The notes under the pieces were generated by a model, which was not told the origin of the DNA, made no database searches, and saw only the letters and a list, made by a program, of their open reading frames with translations. From positions 2,652,001 through 2,716,000 of the forward strand of contig NZ_CP114905.1 in the NCBI RefSeq assembly GCF_027497195.1: a stretch of DNA of 64,000 bases, in the 5' to 3' direction. The stretch is from Streptomyces sp. WMMC500. Its GTDB lineage: Bacteria > Actinomycetota > Actinomycetes > Streptomycetales > Streptomycetaceae. A program made the translations under genes and the position numbers. This document shows, piece after piece, positions 23,596-32,303 of this stretch; positions within the stretch are counted from its first letter, which is position 1; each line of letters begins with the position of its first letter.

Positions 23596-26500
23596 GTGCG
23601 GGGCTACGACCGCTACGAGCCTGACGCCGTCATGGACGGGCTCTCGCAGTTCGAGGCCGAGATCGAGCGGCTGAAGAAGGAGCGGGAGAAGGCCGTCCAG
23701 CACGCCGAGGACCTCGGCTACCAGGTCGAGGTGCTGCGCGCCAAGCTGCACGAGGCGCGCCGCGGACTCGGTGTCCGCAACTCCTTCGACAGCGCCTCGC
23801 ACCAGGCCGAGCAGTTGCTGCGCAACGCCCAGGCCCAGGCCGACCAGTTGCGCGCCGACGTCGAGCGGGAGCTGCGGGAGGCCCGTGCCCAGGCGCAGCG
23901 GCTGCTGCAGGAGCACGCCGAGCGCCAGGCCCGGATGGAGGCCGACCTGCACGCCGAGGCGATCGCCCGGCGGCAGCGGCTGGACGAGGAGCTGGCGGAG
24001 CGCCGCACCACCGTCGAGACCCACGTCAACGAGAACGTCTCCTGGGCCGAGCAGTTGCGCTCCCGGACCGAGGCGCAGGCCCGCCGGCTCATGGACGAGA
24101 CCAGGACCGAGGCGGACCGGCTCGTCGCCGCCGCCCGGGCCGAGGCGCAGCGCCAGGCGGAGCAGACCCGCCAGCGGGTGGGCAGCGAGGCGGAGGCCGC
24201 CCGGGCCGAGGCCGACGACCTGCTGCGGCGGGCCCGCGCGGACGCCGAGCGGCTGCTGAACGCCGCGTCCAGCCAGGCGCAGGAGGCCACCTCCCACGCC
24301 GAGCAGTTGCGCAGCTCCACGGCCGGGGAGGCGGAGGAGGCCCGCCGGGAGGCGACCGACGCGCAGCGCCGGGCCGAGGAGAAGCTGGCGGAGGCCGAGG
24401 CCGCGCTGCGCTCCGCGCGCACCGAGGCGGACCGGCTGGTGGCGCAGGCCGAGGAGGCGGCGACCAAGAAGATCGCCGAGACCGAGGCGGGCGCCGACCA
24501 GCGGATGCGCACCACGCGCAACGAGATCGCGCGGCTGGTCGGCGAGGCCACCAAGGAGGCCGAGACGATCAAGGCGGAGGCCGAGCAGGTGCGGGCCGAC
24601 GCCCGTACGCAGGCCGAGGCCCTGATCGCGGAGGCCGAGGAGACGGCCCGTACGCGCTCCGCCGAGGACAGCGCGAACGCCATCGCCAAGGCCGCCAAGA
24701 CCGCGGAGGACGTGCTCAACAAGGCGTCCAGGCAGGCCGAGGACACCACCAGGACCGCCGGCGAGGAGGCCGACCGGATCCGGCGGGAGGCCGAGGCGGA
24801 GGCCGCGCGGCTGCGGGACGAGGCCGCGGCGGCGGCCGAGCAGCTCAAGGGCGCGGCCAAGGACGACACCGAGGAGTTCCGGGCCAAGACGGTCGAGCTG
24901 CAGGGCGAGGCCCGGCGGCTGCGGGACGAGGCCGAGCAGTTGCGGGCGGAAGCCACCGCCGAGGGCGAGCGGATCCGCGGCGAGGCCCGCAGAGACGCGG
25001 TCGCGCAGATCGAGGAGGCGGCGAAGTCCGCCGAGGAGCTGCTCGCGAAGGCCGGCAAGGACGCGGAGGAGCTGCGCGAGACCGCCACGGCCGAGGGCGA
25101 GCGGGTGCGCGGCGAGGCCGCCGAGCGGGCCGCGACGCTGCGCGAGCGGGCCGAGGAGGCGCTCGCCAAGGCCCGCACCGAGGCCGACGAGCTGCGCGCC
25201 GAGGGCGAGGCGCAGGCGGCGAAGGTCACCGAGGCCGCCGCGGAGGCCGCGCGCAAGACGCGCACGGAGGCCGAGGAGGCCGCCGCCGCCCGCCGGGCCG
25301 AGGCGCAGACGGAGCTGGACCGGCTCCAGCAGGAGGCGACCAGCCGGGTCACCGCCGCCGACGAGGCGCTGGCCGACGCGCGCGGCGAGGCGGAGCGGAT
25401 CCGCCGGGAGGCCGCCGAGGAGACCGAGCGGCAGCGCGCGGAGGCCGCGGAGCGGCTGCGTACGCTCCAGCAGCAGGCGCAGGCCGAGGCGACCCGGATG
25501 CGCGAGGAGGCCGCCGCGGAGACGGCCGCCGGCCGCGCCGAGGCAGAGGCCGCCGCCCAGCGGCTGCACGAGGACGCCACCGGCGAGTCCGAGCGGCTGC
25601 GCCGCGAGGCCCAGGAGGCGGCCGACCGGATCCGCTCCGAGGCGTCCGCCGCCGCCGAGCGGCTGGCGGCCGAGGCGCAGGAGGCGCTGGGCGCCGCGCA
25701 GGAGGAGGCCGCGCGCCGTCGCCGCGAGGCGGAGGAGATGCTGACGGCCGCCCGCGGCGAGGCGGAGCGCGAGCGCACGCAAGCCACCCGGCAGGCCGAG
25801 GAGCTGCTCGCCTCGGCGCGCAAGCGGGTCGAGGAGGCGCAGGCCGAGGCCGCCCGGGTCACCGAGGAGTCGGAGCGCCGGGCGCGCGAGCTGGTCGCCG
25901 CGGCCGAGCTGACCGCCCAGCAGGTACGGGACTCGGTCAGCGGCCTGCGGGCGGAGGCGGACGAGGAGATCGCGGGGCTGCGCTCGGCCGCGGAGCACGC
26001 CGCGGCCACGCTGCGCCGGGAGACCAAGGAAGAGACGGACGCCGCGAAGGAGTTGGCGGAGTCGGCCGTCAACGACGCGCTAGCAGAGGCGGAACGGCTG
26101 CGTACCGAGGCCGAGCGGGTCCGGGACGAGTCCAGGAGCGATGCCGCGAAGCGTCGCGCGGAGGCCGCGGAGCAGGCCGACAAGCTGGTCGAGAAGGCGC
26201 ACGACGAGGCGACCCGGGCCACCGCGGCGGCCGAGGAGCAGGCCGACGTGATGGTCGCCGCCGCCCGCAAGGAATCCGATCGGCTGGTGCGCGGCGCCAC
26301 GTCGGAGGCGAGCGGTCTGGTGGAGAAGGCCCGCGCGGACGCCGACCGCATGCTGGAGGAGGCCCGCCGGGACTCCGCCGCGATCCGCGAGCGGGCCGAG
26401 GAGTTGCGTACGCGCACCGAGGCCGAGACCGACGCGCTGCACGACCGCGCCAGGCGCGAGGCCGCCGAGGCCACCAAGGCCGCCGGCGAGCGCGTCGACA

Positions 26501-26970
26501 AGCTGGTCGCCGCGGCCCACGAGCAGCTCAACTCGGCCGAGACGCGCGCCGGGCAGATGCTCACCGACGCCAAGGGCGAGGCCAGCAAGGTCCGTATCGC
26601 CGCGGTGAAGAAGGCGGAGGGGCTGCTCAAGGAGGCCGAGCAGAAGCAGGCCGAGGCGTTCGACGCGGCCGAGCGGACGAAGGCGGAGGCGCGCGCCGAG
26701 GCCAAGCGGATGGTCGACGAGGGCCGCCGCGAGCTGGAGTTGATCACCCGCAGACGCGAGGACATCAACGCGGAGATCTCCCGCGTGCAGGACGTCCTCG
26801 AAGCCCTGGAGTCCTTCGAGAACCCCGGTACCCTTGCGGCGAACGGCAAGGACGCCAAGGATGGCAAGAACAGCCAGGTCAACAAGGGGAAGGACGGCGG
26901 CGGGAAGGCCCCCGCCGCCGCCGCGGCCCGGTCGGGGAGCAAGCAGTCCGGTGCCAGACCACTCGATTGA
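23596..26970 (+). CDS. scy: polarity scaffold protein Scy
   Basis: A 1,124-residue coiled-coil protein. Scy marks and organises hyphal tips in Streptomyces, working with DivIVA, FilP and ParA. The N-terminus (VRGYDRYEPDAVMDGLSQFEAEIERLKKE) is a short non-repeat segment followed by a DivIVA-like coil. From about residue 60 to 1060 it is almost pure Ala/Glu/Arg helix with units like AEAERIRREA and TEADRLVAQA in irregular, near-51-residue periodicity. The C-terminal ~50 residues are Lys/Gly/Ala-rich and disordered. As I recall it, S. coelicolor Scy is 1,326 residues, so this one is about 200 shorter, probably by loss of repeat units. The GTG at 23596 is chosen from conservation of the VRGYDRYE start. 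filP follows 103 bp later. Confidence 0.95.
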   Translation: MRGYDRYEPDAVMDGLSQFEAEIERLKKEREKAVQHAEDLGYQVEVLRAKLHEARRGLGVRNSFDSASHQAEQLLRNAQAQADQLRADVERELREARAQAQRLLQEHAERQARMEADLHAEAIARRQRLDEELAERRTTVETHVNENVSWAEQLRSRTEAQARRLMDETRTEADRLVAAARAEAQRQAEQTRQRVGSEAEAARAEADDLLRRARADAERLLNAASSQAQEATSHAEQLRSSTAGEAEEARREATDAQRRAEEKLAEAEAALRSARTEADRLVAQAEEAATKKIAETEAGADQRMRTTRNEIARLVGEATKEAETIKAEAEQVRADARTQAEALIAEAEETARTRSAEDSANAIAKAAKTAEDVLNKASRQAEDTTRTAGEEADRIRREAEAEAARLRDEAAAAAEQLKGAAKDDTEEFRAKTVELQGEARRLRDEAEQLRAEATAEGERIRGEARRDAVAQIEEAAKSAEELLAKAGKDAEELRETATAEGERVRGEAAERAATLRERAEEALAKARTEADELRAEGEAQAAKVTEAAAEAARKTRTEAEEAAAARRAEAQTELDRLQQEATSRVTAADEALADARGEAERIRREAAEETERQRAEAAERLRTLQQQAQAEATRMREEAAAETAAGRAEAEAAAQRLHEDATGESERLRREAQEAADRIRSEASAAAERLAAEAQEALGAAQEEAARRRREAEEMLTAARGEAERERTQATRQAEELLASARKRVEEAQAEAARVTEESERRARELVAAAELTAQQVRDSVSGLRAEADEEIAGLRSAAEHAAATLRRETKEETDAAKELAESAVNDALAEAERLRTEAERVRDESRSDAAKRRAEAAEQADKLVEKAHDEATRATAAAEEQADVMVAAARKESDRLVRGATSEASGLVEKARADADRMLEEARRDSAAIRERAEELRTRTEAETDALHDRARREAAEATKAAGERVDKLVAAAHEQLNSAETRAGQMLTDAKGEASKVRIAAVKKAEGLLKEAEQKQAEAFDAAERTKAEARAEAKRMVDEGRRELELITRRREDINAEISRVQDVLEALESFENPGTLAANGKDAKDGKNSQVNKGKDGGGKAPAAAAARSGSKQSGARPLD

Positions 26971-27073
26971 GCGGACATTCTCCAGATCAAACCTGGATTG
27001 ACACTGTGACACGCCGTCAGCACCCCTAGGATTCCCCTTATCACCTCACCCGGTCTCTTTCGACAGGAACCCC

Positions 27074-28012
27074 ATGAGCGACACTGCCAACCCCTTCGGT
27101 TTCGAGTTCGCAAGGCGCGGATACGACCGCGAGCAGGTGGACGAACGGATCACCAAGCTCGTAGCCGACCGCGACAGTGCCCTCTCGCGCATCACCTCCC
27201 TTGAGAAGCGGATCGAGGAGCTTCACCTCGAGACGCAGAACGCACAGGCGCAGATCGCCGACTCCGAGCCGTCGTACGCCGGCCTCGGTGCCCGGGTGGA
27301 GAAGATCCTGCGGCTCGCCGAGGAAGAGGCCAAGGACCTGCGCGAGGAGGCCCGCCGCGCCGCCGACCAGCACCGCGAGCTGGCCGAGTCGGCCGCGCAG
27401 CAGGTGCGCAACGACGCCGAGTCGTTCGCCGCCGAGCGCAAGGCCAAGGCCGAGGACGAGGGTGCCCGGATCGTCGAGAAGGCGAAGGGCGAGGCCAACA
27501 GTCTGCGCGCGGACGCAAAGAAGGACGCGCAGTCCAAGCGCGAGGAGGCCGACTCCCTCTTCGAGGAGACCCGCGCCAAGGCCGCCCAGGCCGCCGCGGA
27601 CTTCGAGACCAACCTCGCCAAGCGCCGCGAGCAGTCCGAGCGCGACCTTGCCTCCCGCCAGGCCAAGGCCGAGAAGCGGCTCGCCGAGATCGAGCACCGC
27701 GCCGAGCAGCTTCGCCTGGAGGCCGAGAAGCTGCGTACCGACGCCGAGCGCCGCGCCCGGCAGACGGTCGAGACCGCGCAGCGCCAGTCCGAGGACATCG
27801 TGGCGGACGCGAACGCCAAGGCCGAGCGGATCCGCAGCGAGTCCGAGCGCGAGCTGGCGGCGCTCACCAACCGCCGCGACAGCATCAACGCCCAGCTCAC
27901 CAACGTCCGCGAGATGCTGGCGACGCTGACCGGCGCGCAGGTCGCCGCCCAGGCGGGCGGGGCCGACGAGGTCGAGGACAAGCCGGGCGTGCCCGCCCAG
28001 CAGTCCCGCTGA
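27074..28012 (+). CDS. filP: filament-forming protein FilP
   Basis: A 312-residue intermediate-filament-like coiled-coil protein that forms apical networks giving hyphae rigidity and that interacts with DivIVA and Scy. It starts MSDTANPFGFEFARRGYDRE, where the FxFARRGYDREQVDERI motif resembles the DivIVA membrane-binding start. A rod from about 20 to 275 contains Ala/Glu/Lys/Arg heptads with few prolines, then a short Gly/Ala tail. Length matches the known ~310. The ATG at 27074 follows GACAGGAA. A TAGGAT box lies at 27027-27032, with TTGACA at 26998-27003, but the 23-bp spacing between them is too long for a standard promoter. Two strong hairpins follow the stop. Confidence 0.95.
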   Translation: MSDTANPFGFEFARRGYDREQVDERITKLVADRDSALSRITSLEKRIEELHLETQNAQAQIADSEPSYAGLGARVEKILRLAEEEAKDLREEARRAADQHRELAESAAQQVRNDAESFAAERKAKAEDEGARIVEKAKGEANSLRADAKKDAQSKREEADSLFEETRAKAAQAAADFETNLAKRREQSERDLASRQAKAEKRLAEIEHRAEQLRLEAEKLRTDAERRARQTVETAQRQSEDIVADANAKAERIRSESERELAALTNRRDSINAQLTNVREMLATLTGAQVAAQAGGADEVEDKPGVPAQQSR

Positions 28013-28020
28013 GACCGGTG

Positions 28021-28091
28021 CGGCCGGGCGGATCACGCCGCCCGGCCGCACGGTACGTCTCCGGCGCCCTCCGCCCCACGCGGAGGGCGCC
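28021..28091 (+). terminator. tandem terminator hairpins after filP
   Basis: First hairpin: an 11-bp perfect stem at 28021-28031/28038-28048 with a 6-nt loop. Second: an 11-bp perfect stem at 28063-28073/28081-28091 with a 7-nt loop. Both lie just after the filP stop and before the ABC exporter promoter. Confidence 0.75.
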
Positions 28092-28143
28092 AATCCGGTT
28101 GTGTCGATTGCTCTCAGGAGATGCGTTCGATGACGTGCCCGCC

Positions 28144-28155
28144 TAGGGTTAGCCC
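28144..28155 (+). promoter_or_regulatory. -10 box of leaderless ABC gene
   Basis: TAGGGT at 28144-28149 is followed by 6 nt and then the ATG at 28156, with no Shine-Dalgarno. This predicts a leaderless transcript for the first ABC ATPase. Confidence 0.45.
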
Positions 28156-29169
28156 ATGATCGAACTGGAGGGGCTGACCAAGCGGTACGGCGACAAGCTC
28201 GCCGTGGACCATCTGACCTTCCAGGTCCGGCCCGGCATGATCACCGGATTCCTGGGGCCGAACGGCGCCGGCAAGTCGACGACGATGCGCATGATGCTCG
28301 ACCTGGACAACCCCACGGCCGGTTCGGTGCGCATCGACGGCAAGCACTACCGCGACCTGCAGGAGCCGCTGAAGTACATCGGCGCCCTGCTGGACGCGAA
28401 GAACATGCACGGGGGCCGCAGCGCGTACAACAACCTGCTGTGCCTGGCCCAGAGCAACCGCATCCCGGACTCCCGGGTGAGCGAGGTCCTGGAGACGGTC
28501 GGTCTGACGGCGGTGGCCAGGAAGAAGTCCAAGGGCTTCTCGCTCGGCATGGGCCAGCGCCTCGGCATCGCCTACGCCCTGCTGGGCGACCCCGAGATCC
28601 TGATGTTCGACGAGCCGGTCAACGGGCTCGACCCCGAGGGCATCCACTGGATCCGCAACCTGATGAAGAGCCTCGCCGCCCAGGGCCGCACGGTCTTCGT
28701 CTCCAGCCATCTGATGAGCGAGATGGCGCTCACCGCCGACCACCTCATCGTCATCGGCCAGGGCAGGCTGCTCGCCGACACCTCGATGGCCGGCTTCATC
28801 CGGGAGAACTCGCGGTCGTACGTGCGCGTGCGCACCCCGCAGCCCGAGCAGTTCAAGGACGCCGTGAGCGCCGCGGGCATGTCCGTCACCCTGCGCGGCG
28901 ACGGCGCGTTCGAGGTCGAGGGCGCCGACATGGCCGAGCCGGTCGGCGAGCTGGCCGCGCAGCACCGGGTGACGCTGCACGAGCTGAGCCCGCAACAGGC
29001 CTCCCTGGAGGAGGCGTTCATGCAGATGACCGCCCAGGCGGTCGAGTACCACGCGCACGATCTGACCGACCCGAACGCCGCCGCCGTGGCGGCCGGGGCC
29101 GCGCCCCCGGCGCCGCCCGGGCCGAACGCGCCGCCCGCGCCGGGTCCGCAGTGGGGCAAGGGAGACTGA
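28156..29169 (+). CDS. ABC-2 type exporter, ATP-binding subunit (first pair)
   Basis: A 337-residue ABC ATPase powering the permease encoded next. Motifs: Walker A GPNGAGKSTTMRM (about 40), signature KGFSLGMGQRLGIA, Walker B ILMFDEPVNGLDPEG, and the H-loop SSHLMSEM. The region HGGRSAYNNLLCLAQ is shared almost exactly with the second pair's ATPase. After about residue 300 a Pro/Ala-rich tail (APPAPPGPNAPPAPGP) ends the protein. The ATG is probably leaderless. It lies immediately after filP's terminators. The permease starts 5 bp after its stop, so these two form an operon. Substrate unknown; antibiotic or lipid export is typical of the class. Confidence 0.93.
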   Translation: MIELEGLTKRYGDKLAVDHLTFQVRPGMITGFLGPNGAGKSTTMRMMLDLDNPTAGSVRIDGKHYRDLQEPLKYIGALLDAKNMHGGRSAYNNLLCLAQSNRIPDSRVSEVLETVGLTAVARKKSKGFSLGMGQRLGIAYALLGDPEILMFDEPVNGLDPEGIHWIRNLMKSLAAQGRTVFVSSHLMSEMALTADHLIVIGQGRLLADTSMAGFIRENSRSYVRVRTPQPEQFKDAVSAAGMSVTLRGDGAFEVEGADMAEPVGELAAQHRVTLHELSPQQASLEEAFMQMTAQAVEYHAHDLTDPNAAAVAAGAAPPAPPGPNAPPAPGPQWGKGD

Positions 29170-29174
29170 CGGCC

Positions 29175-29954
29175 ATGGCAGCACCCTCGGCAGTGCTCAA
29201 GTCGGAGTGGACCAAGGTCCGCACGGTCAGCTCCACGATGTGGACGCTGGCCGCCGCGCTGGTCCTCACCGCCGCGGTGGGCGCCCTCCTGTCCGGCGTC
29301 ATGAACGCCACGTTCGACGACCTCTCGCGCGCCGAGCAGCTCACCTTCGACCCGACCCTGGTGAGCTTCTTCGGCATGATGCTCGGCCAGCTCGCGATGG
29401 TCGTCTTCGGCGTCCTCGTGATCAGCACGGAGTACAGCTCCGGCATGATCAAGACCTCGCTGGCCGCGGTGCCGCAGCGCGCCACGTTCTACGTCTCGAA
29501 GGTCGTCGTCGCCACGCTGCTCGCGCTCGTCGTGGGGCTGCTCACCAGCTTCGTCACCTTCTTCCTCGGGCAGGCCCTGCTCGGCGACCACAAGGCGGAG
29601 ATCGGCGACGAGAACGTGCTGCGCGCGGTCATCGGCGCCGGGCTCTACATGGCCGTGATCGCGATGTTCTCCATGGGCGTCGCCGCCATGCTGCGCAGCA
29701 CGGTGCTCTCGCTCGGCCTGCTGATGGCGTTCTTCTTCCTGATCTCCTCGATCCTCGCGGGCGTTCCCGCCACCAGGGACGTCGCGCAGTACCTGCCGGA
29801 CCAGGCGGGCTCGCGCGTGATGCAGGTGGTGCCGGGCGCGCTGAACAGCGACGAGACGCCGTACGGTCCGTGGGGTGGCTTCGGCATCATGTGCGCGTGG
29901 ACGGCGGTGGCGCTGATCGGCGGGTACGTCGTGCTGAAGAAGCGCGACGCCTGA
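29175..29954 (+). CDS. ABC-2 type permease (first pair)
   Basis: A 259-residue membrane protein with six helices, beginning with the cytoplasmic SAVLKSEWTKVRTVSSTMWT elbow helix. Helices are visible at LAAALVLTAAVGALLSGV, FFGMMLGQLAMVVFGVLVIS, VVVATLLALVVGLLTSFVTF, AVIGAGLYMAVIAMFSMGVA, LGLLMAFFFLISSILAGVP and the C-terminal MCAWTAVALIGGYVVLKKRD. EYSSGMIKTSL is a typical ABC-2 conserved turn. It starts 5 bp after the ATPase gene, and its partner is that protein. The second pair's permease shares the SEWTK-RS-STMWT start, so the pairs are duplicates. Confidence 0.92.
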   Translation: MAAPSAVLKSEWTKVRTVSSTMWTLAAALVLTAAVGALLSGVMNATFDDLSRAEQLTFDPTLVSFFGMMLGQLAMVVFGVLVISTEYSSGMIKTSLAAVPQRATFYVSKVVVATLLALVVGLLTSFVTFFLGQALLGDHKAEIGDENVLRAVIGAGLYMAVIAMFSMGVAAMLRSTVLSLGLLMAFFFLISSILAGVPATRDVAQYLPDQAGSRVMQVVPGALNSDETPYGPWGGFGIMCAWTAVALIGGYVVLKKRDA

Positions 29955-30108
29955 CCGCGAGTCCCGGGCCCCTCGCCCGCCCGGTCCGGGTGCCCCCCGG
30001 GGCCGCCCGGCGGCCTGCCCGCCGGGAACCGGAGGCGCCCCGATAGCCTCTTAGCCTGAAGGGGGGCGGGAAGCCGCGTGTGCCCCCGTGTCCGACGCAG
30101 GGGGCCAC

Positions 30109-31281
30109 ATGATCGAAGCATTGGGTCTGACGAAGACCTACGGCGGGAAGACCGCCGTGTACAACCTTTCCTTCACCGTCCAGCCGGGCGTCATCACCGG
30201 CTTCGTCGGCCCCAACGGGGCGGGCAAGTCGACGACGATGCGCATGATCCTGGGACTCGACGAGCCGAGCAGCGGCAGCGTCACCGTGGGCGGCTATCCG
30301 TACCGCAACCTGCCCAACGCCCCCCGCCAGGTCGGCGCCCTCCTGGACGCCAAGGCGGTGCACGGCGGGCGCAGCGCCCGTAACCACCTGCGCTGCGTCG
30401 CCCAGCTCTCCGGCATCCCGCAGCGCCGCGTCGACGAGGTGCTCGACGTCGTGGGCCTGCGCGAGGTCGCGGGCCGCCGCTCCAAGGGCTTCTCGCTCGG
30501 CATGGGCCAGCGCCTCGGCATCGCCGGCGCGCTGCTCGGCGACCCGCAGGTCCTGCTCTTCGACGAGCCGGTCAACGGCCTCGACCCCGAGGGCATCCTG
30601 TGGATCCGCAACCTGATGAAGAGGCTGGCGAGCGAGGGCCGCACCATCTTCGTCTCCAGCCACCTGATGAGCGAGATGGCGCTCACCGCCGACCACCTCA
30701 TCGTCATCGGCCGCGGGCAGCTCATGGCCGACATGAGCGTGCGGGACTTCATCAACACGCACTCGGCGAGCTTCGCCCGCGTCCGCGTCCCCGACGGGGA
30801 GCAGGCGGCGCGGGAGAAGCTCGCCGCCGCCCTCACCGAGAAGGGCGCGCACGTGCAGGCGGAGGACGACGGAGCGCTGCGCGTGGGCGGGATGCCGCTG
30901 CCGCGGATCAGCGACCTGGCGCACGACGCGGGGATCCGGCTGTGGGAGCTGTCGCCGCACGAGGCGTCGCTGGAGGAGGCGTACATGCGGATGACGCAGG
31001 GCGCGGTGGACTTCCGCTCCACCGTCGACCACCGCGCCGGCCTGCAGCAGCCGGCGGGCCCGGTGCCCCCGCAGGGGTACGCGCCCCCCGGGGCCGGCTA
31101 CGCGCCGCCCATGGGCGCTCCGGGCGGGCCCCCGGCCGGCCCGGGCATGCCGCCGCCCGCGGCGCAGCCCGGCTACGCCCCGCCCCCGCCGCAGGGGTAC
31201 GCCCCGCCCCCGCCGACCGCGCCACAGCCCCCGGCCGGCGCCCCCGCTCCCGCCCCGCGCGAAGGTGAGACCCGCCGATGA
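30109..31281 (+). CDS. ABC-2 type exporter, ATP-binding subunit (second pair), with Pro-rich tail
   Basis: A 390-residue ABC ATPase. The nucleotide domain closely matches the first pair: GPNGAGKSTTMRM, KGFSLGMGQRLGIA, LLFDEPVNGLDPEG and SSHLMSEMALTADHLIVIG are the same or nearly so. The distinct part is a C-terminal ~85-residue tail rich in Pro, Gly, Ala and Tyr with repeats of PPQGYAPP and PGYAPP, presumably disordered. The ATG at 30109 has GCAGGGGG upstream; an in-frame GTG at 30088 is less likely. The stop overlaps the permease start (ATGA). Duplication of an ATPase-permease pair is the simplest origin. Confidence 0.92.
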   Translation: MIEALGLTKTYGGKTAVYNLSFTVQPGVITGFVGPNGAGKSTTMRMILGLDEPSSGSVTVGGYPYRNLPNAPRQVGALLDAKAVHGGRSARNHLRCVAQLSGIPQRRVDEVLDVVGLREVAGRRSKGFSLGMGQRLGIAGALLGDPQVLLFDEPVNGLDPEGILWIRNLMKRLASEGRTIFVSSHLMSEMALTADHLIVIGRGQLMADMSVRDFINTHSASFARVRVPDGEQAAREKLAAALTEKGAHVQAEDDGALRVGGMPLPRISDLAHDAGIRLWELSPHEASLEEAYMRMTQGAVDFRSTVDHRAGLQQPAGPVPPQGYAPPGAGYAPPMGAPGGPPAGPGMPPPAAQPGYAPPPPQGYAPPPPTAPQPPAGAPAPAPREGETRR

Positions 31282-32246
31282 GCTACCCGCCGCAGCCCTC
31301 CGCCCCCGCCCCCGGCGCGCCCCCGGTCCCGGGCGCCGCTCCCGGCCCCGTCCCCGGTGCCGCTCCCGCCCCCGGCGCCCCGCTCGCGGGCGGCGGCTAC
31401 TCCTCGCCGATCCCGATCGTCAGGACGCACCTGGGCCACGCCTTCGCCTCGGAGTGGACCAAGATCCGCTCGGTGCGCTCCACCATGTGGACGCTGGGCA
31501 TCATGCTCCTCCTCGTCGTCGGCGTGGGCTTCCTCATCGCGCTGGCGATGGGCACCGACGAATGGGTCGGCGCGCCGCTGCTCTCCGGCGGGCTCTTCGG
31601 CCTGATGCTGGGCCAGATCTGCATCGTGACGCTCGGCGTGCTGGTGATCACCTCCGAGTACGGCACGGGCATGATCCGTACCACGCTCACCGCCTCGCCC
31701 CAGCGCTGGCGGGTGCTGGCGGCCAAGGCCGTGGTGTTCTTCGTGCTCGCCTTCGTGCTGACCACCGCGGCGTGCGCGATCACCGCGCTGATCCACTCGA
31801 CGGTCCTGAGCGGCCAGACCGTGCCCCCGTACGAGGCACAGGACCCGATGTTCAAGGACTCGATCTCCGACAGCGGCGAGCTGATCGCGACCGGTGGTCA
31901 GTGGTTCGACGCCACCGTGGGCGCCGCGCTGTACGTGTCGCTGCTGGGCCTGCTCGCGCTCGCCGTGGGCGCGATCCTGCGGCACTCCGCGGGCGCCATC
32001 ACCACGATGGTCGCCTTCATCCTGCTGCCGCTGATCATCGCGCTGTTCATGCAGGCGGAGAGCCTGCGGGACGTCCAGCGCAAGCTGATCGAGTACTCCC
32101 CGCTCAGCGGGCTCGCCTCGCTCTTCGGCATCCCGTTCTTCGACGACGGGGACATGAGCGGCTGGGGGCTGCTCGGCCTGCTGGCCGCGGTCACCGGCGG
32201 GATGCTCCTGCTGGCGTTCGCGCTGCTGTCGAAGCGGGACGTGTAG
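31278..32246 (+). CDS. ABC-2 type permease (second pair), with Pro-rich N-terminus
   Basis: A 322-residue permease. Its first ~45 residues are Pro/Ala/Gly-rich (PGAPPVPGAAPGPVPGAAPA) and lack a counterpart in the first pair. The elbow helix ASEWTKIRSVRSTMWTLG then leads into six helices: IMLLLVVGVGFLIALAM, LFGLMLGQICIVTLGVLVI, AVVFFVLAFVLTTAACAIT, VGAALYVSLLGLLALAVGAI, AITTMVAFILLPLIIALFM and LLGLLAAVTGGMLLLAFALL. It overlaps the ATPase gene by 4 bp. Matching disordered Pro-rich extensions on the ATPase C-terminus and permease N-terminus are unusual. A terminator follows at 32261-32297. Confidence 0.92.
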   Translation: MSYPPQPSAPAPGAPPVPGAAPGPVPGAAPAPGAPLAGGGYSSPIPIVRTHLGHAFASEWTKIRSVRSTMWTLGIMLLLVVGVGFLIALAMGTDEWVGAPLLSGGLFGLMLGQICIVTLGVLVITSEYGTGMIRTTLTASPQRWRVLAAKAVVFFVLAFVLTTAACAITALIHSTVLSGQTVPPYEAQDPMFKDSISDSGELIATGGQWFDATVGAALYVSLLGLLALAVGAILRHSAGAITTMVAFILLPLIIALFMQAESLRDVQRKLIEYSPLSGLASLFGIPFFDDGDMSGWGLLGLLAAVTGGMLLLAFALLSKRDV

Positions 32247-32260
32247 TCGCGCGGGCCTTT

Positions 32261-32297
32261 CGGGGGCGTACGGCGGCGCGGACGCCGTACGCCCCCG
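32261..32297. terminator. strong bidirectional terminator
   Basis: A perfect 15-bp stem, CGGGGGCGTACGGCG (32261-32275) with its complement at 32283-32297, and a 7-nt loop, between the convergent permease and response-regulator genes. Confidence 0.8.
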
Positions 32298-32303
32298 GCA
32301 CGT

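Noticed and set aside
27027..27032. TTGACA ... TAGGAT as a filP promoter
   Set aside because: The 23-bp spacing is too long for a standard sigma factor; only the -10-like box is noted in the filP entry.
23718..27113. Long minus-strand frames (over 800-1,100 codons) across scy
   Set aside because: They mirror the repetitive Ala/Glu coding of scy, giving Ser/Ala/Arg or Leu/Gly low-complexity. No start signal or known domain.
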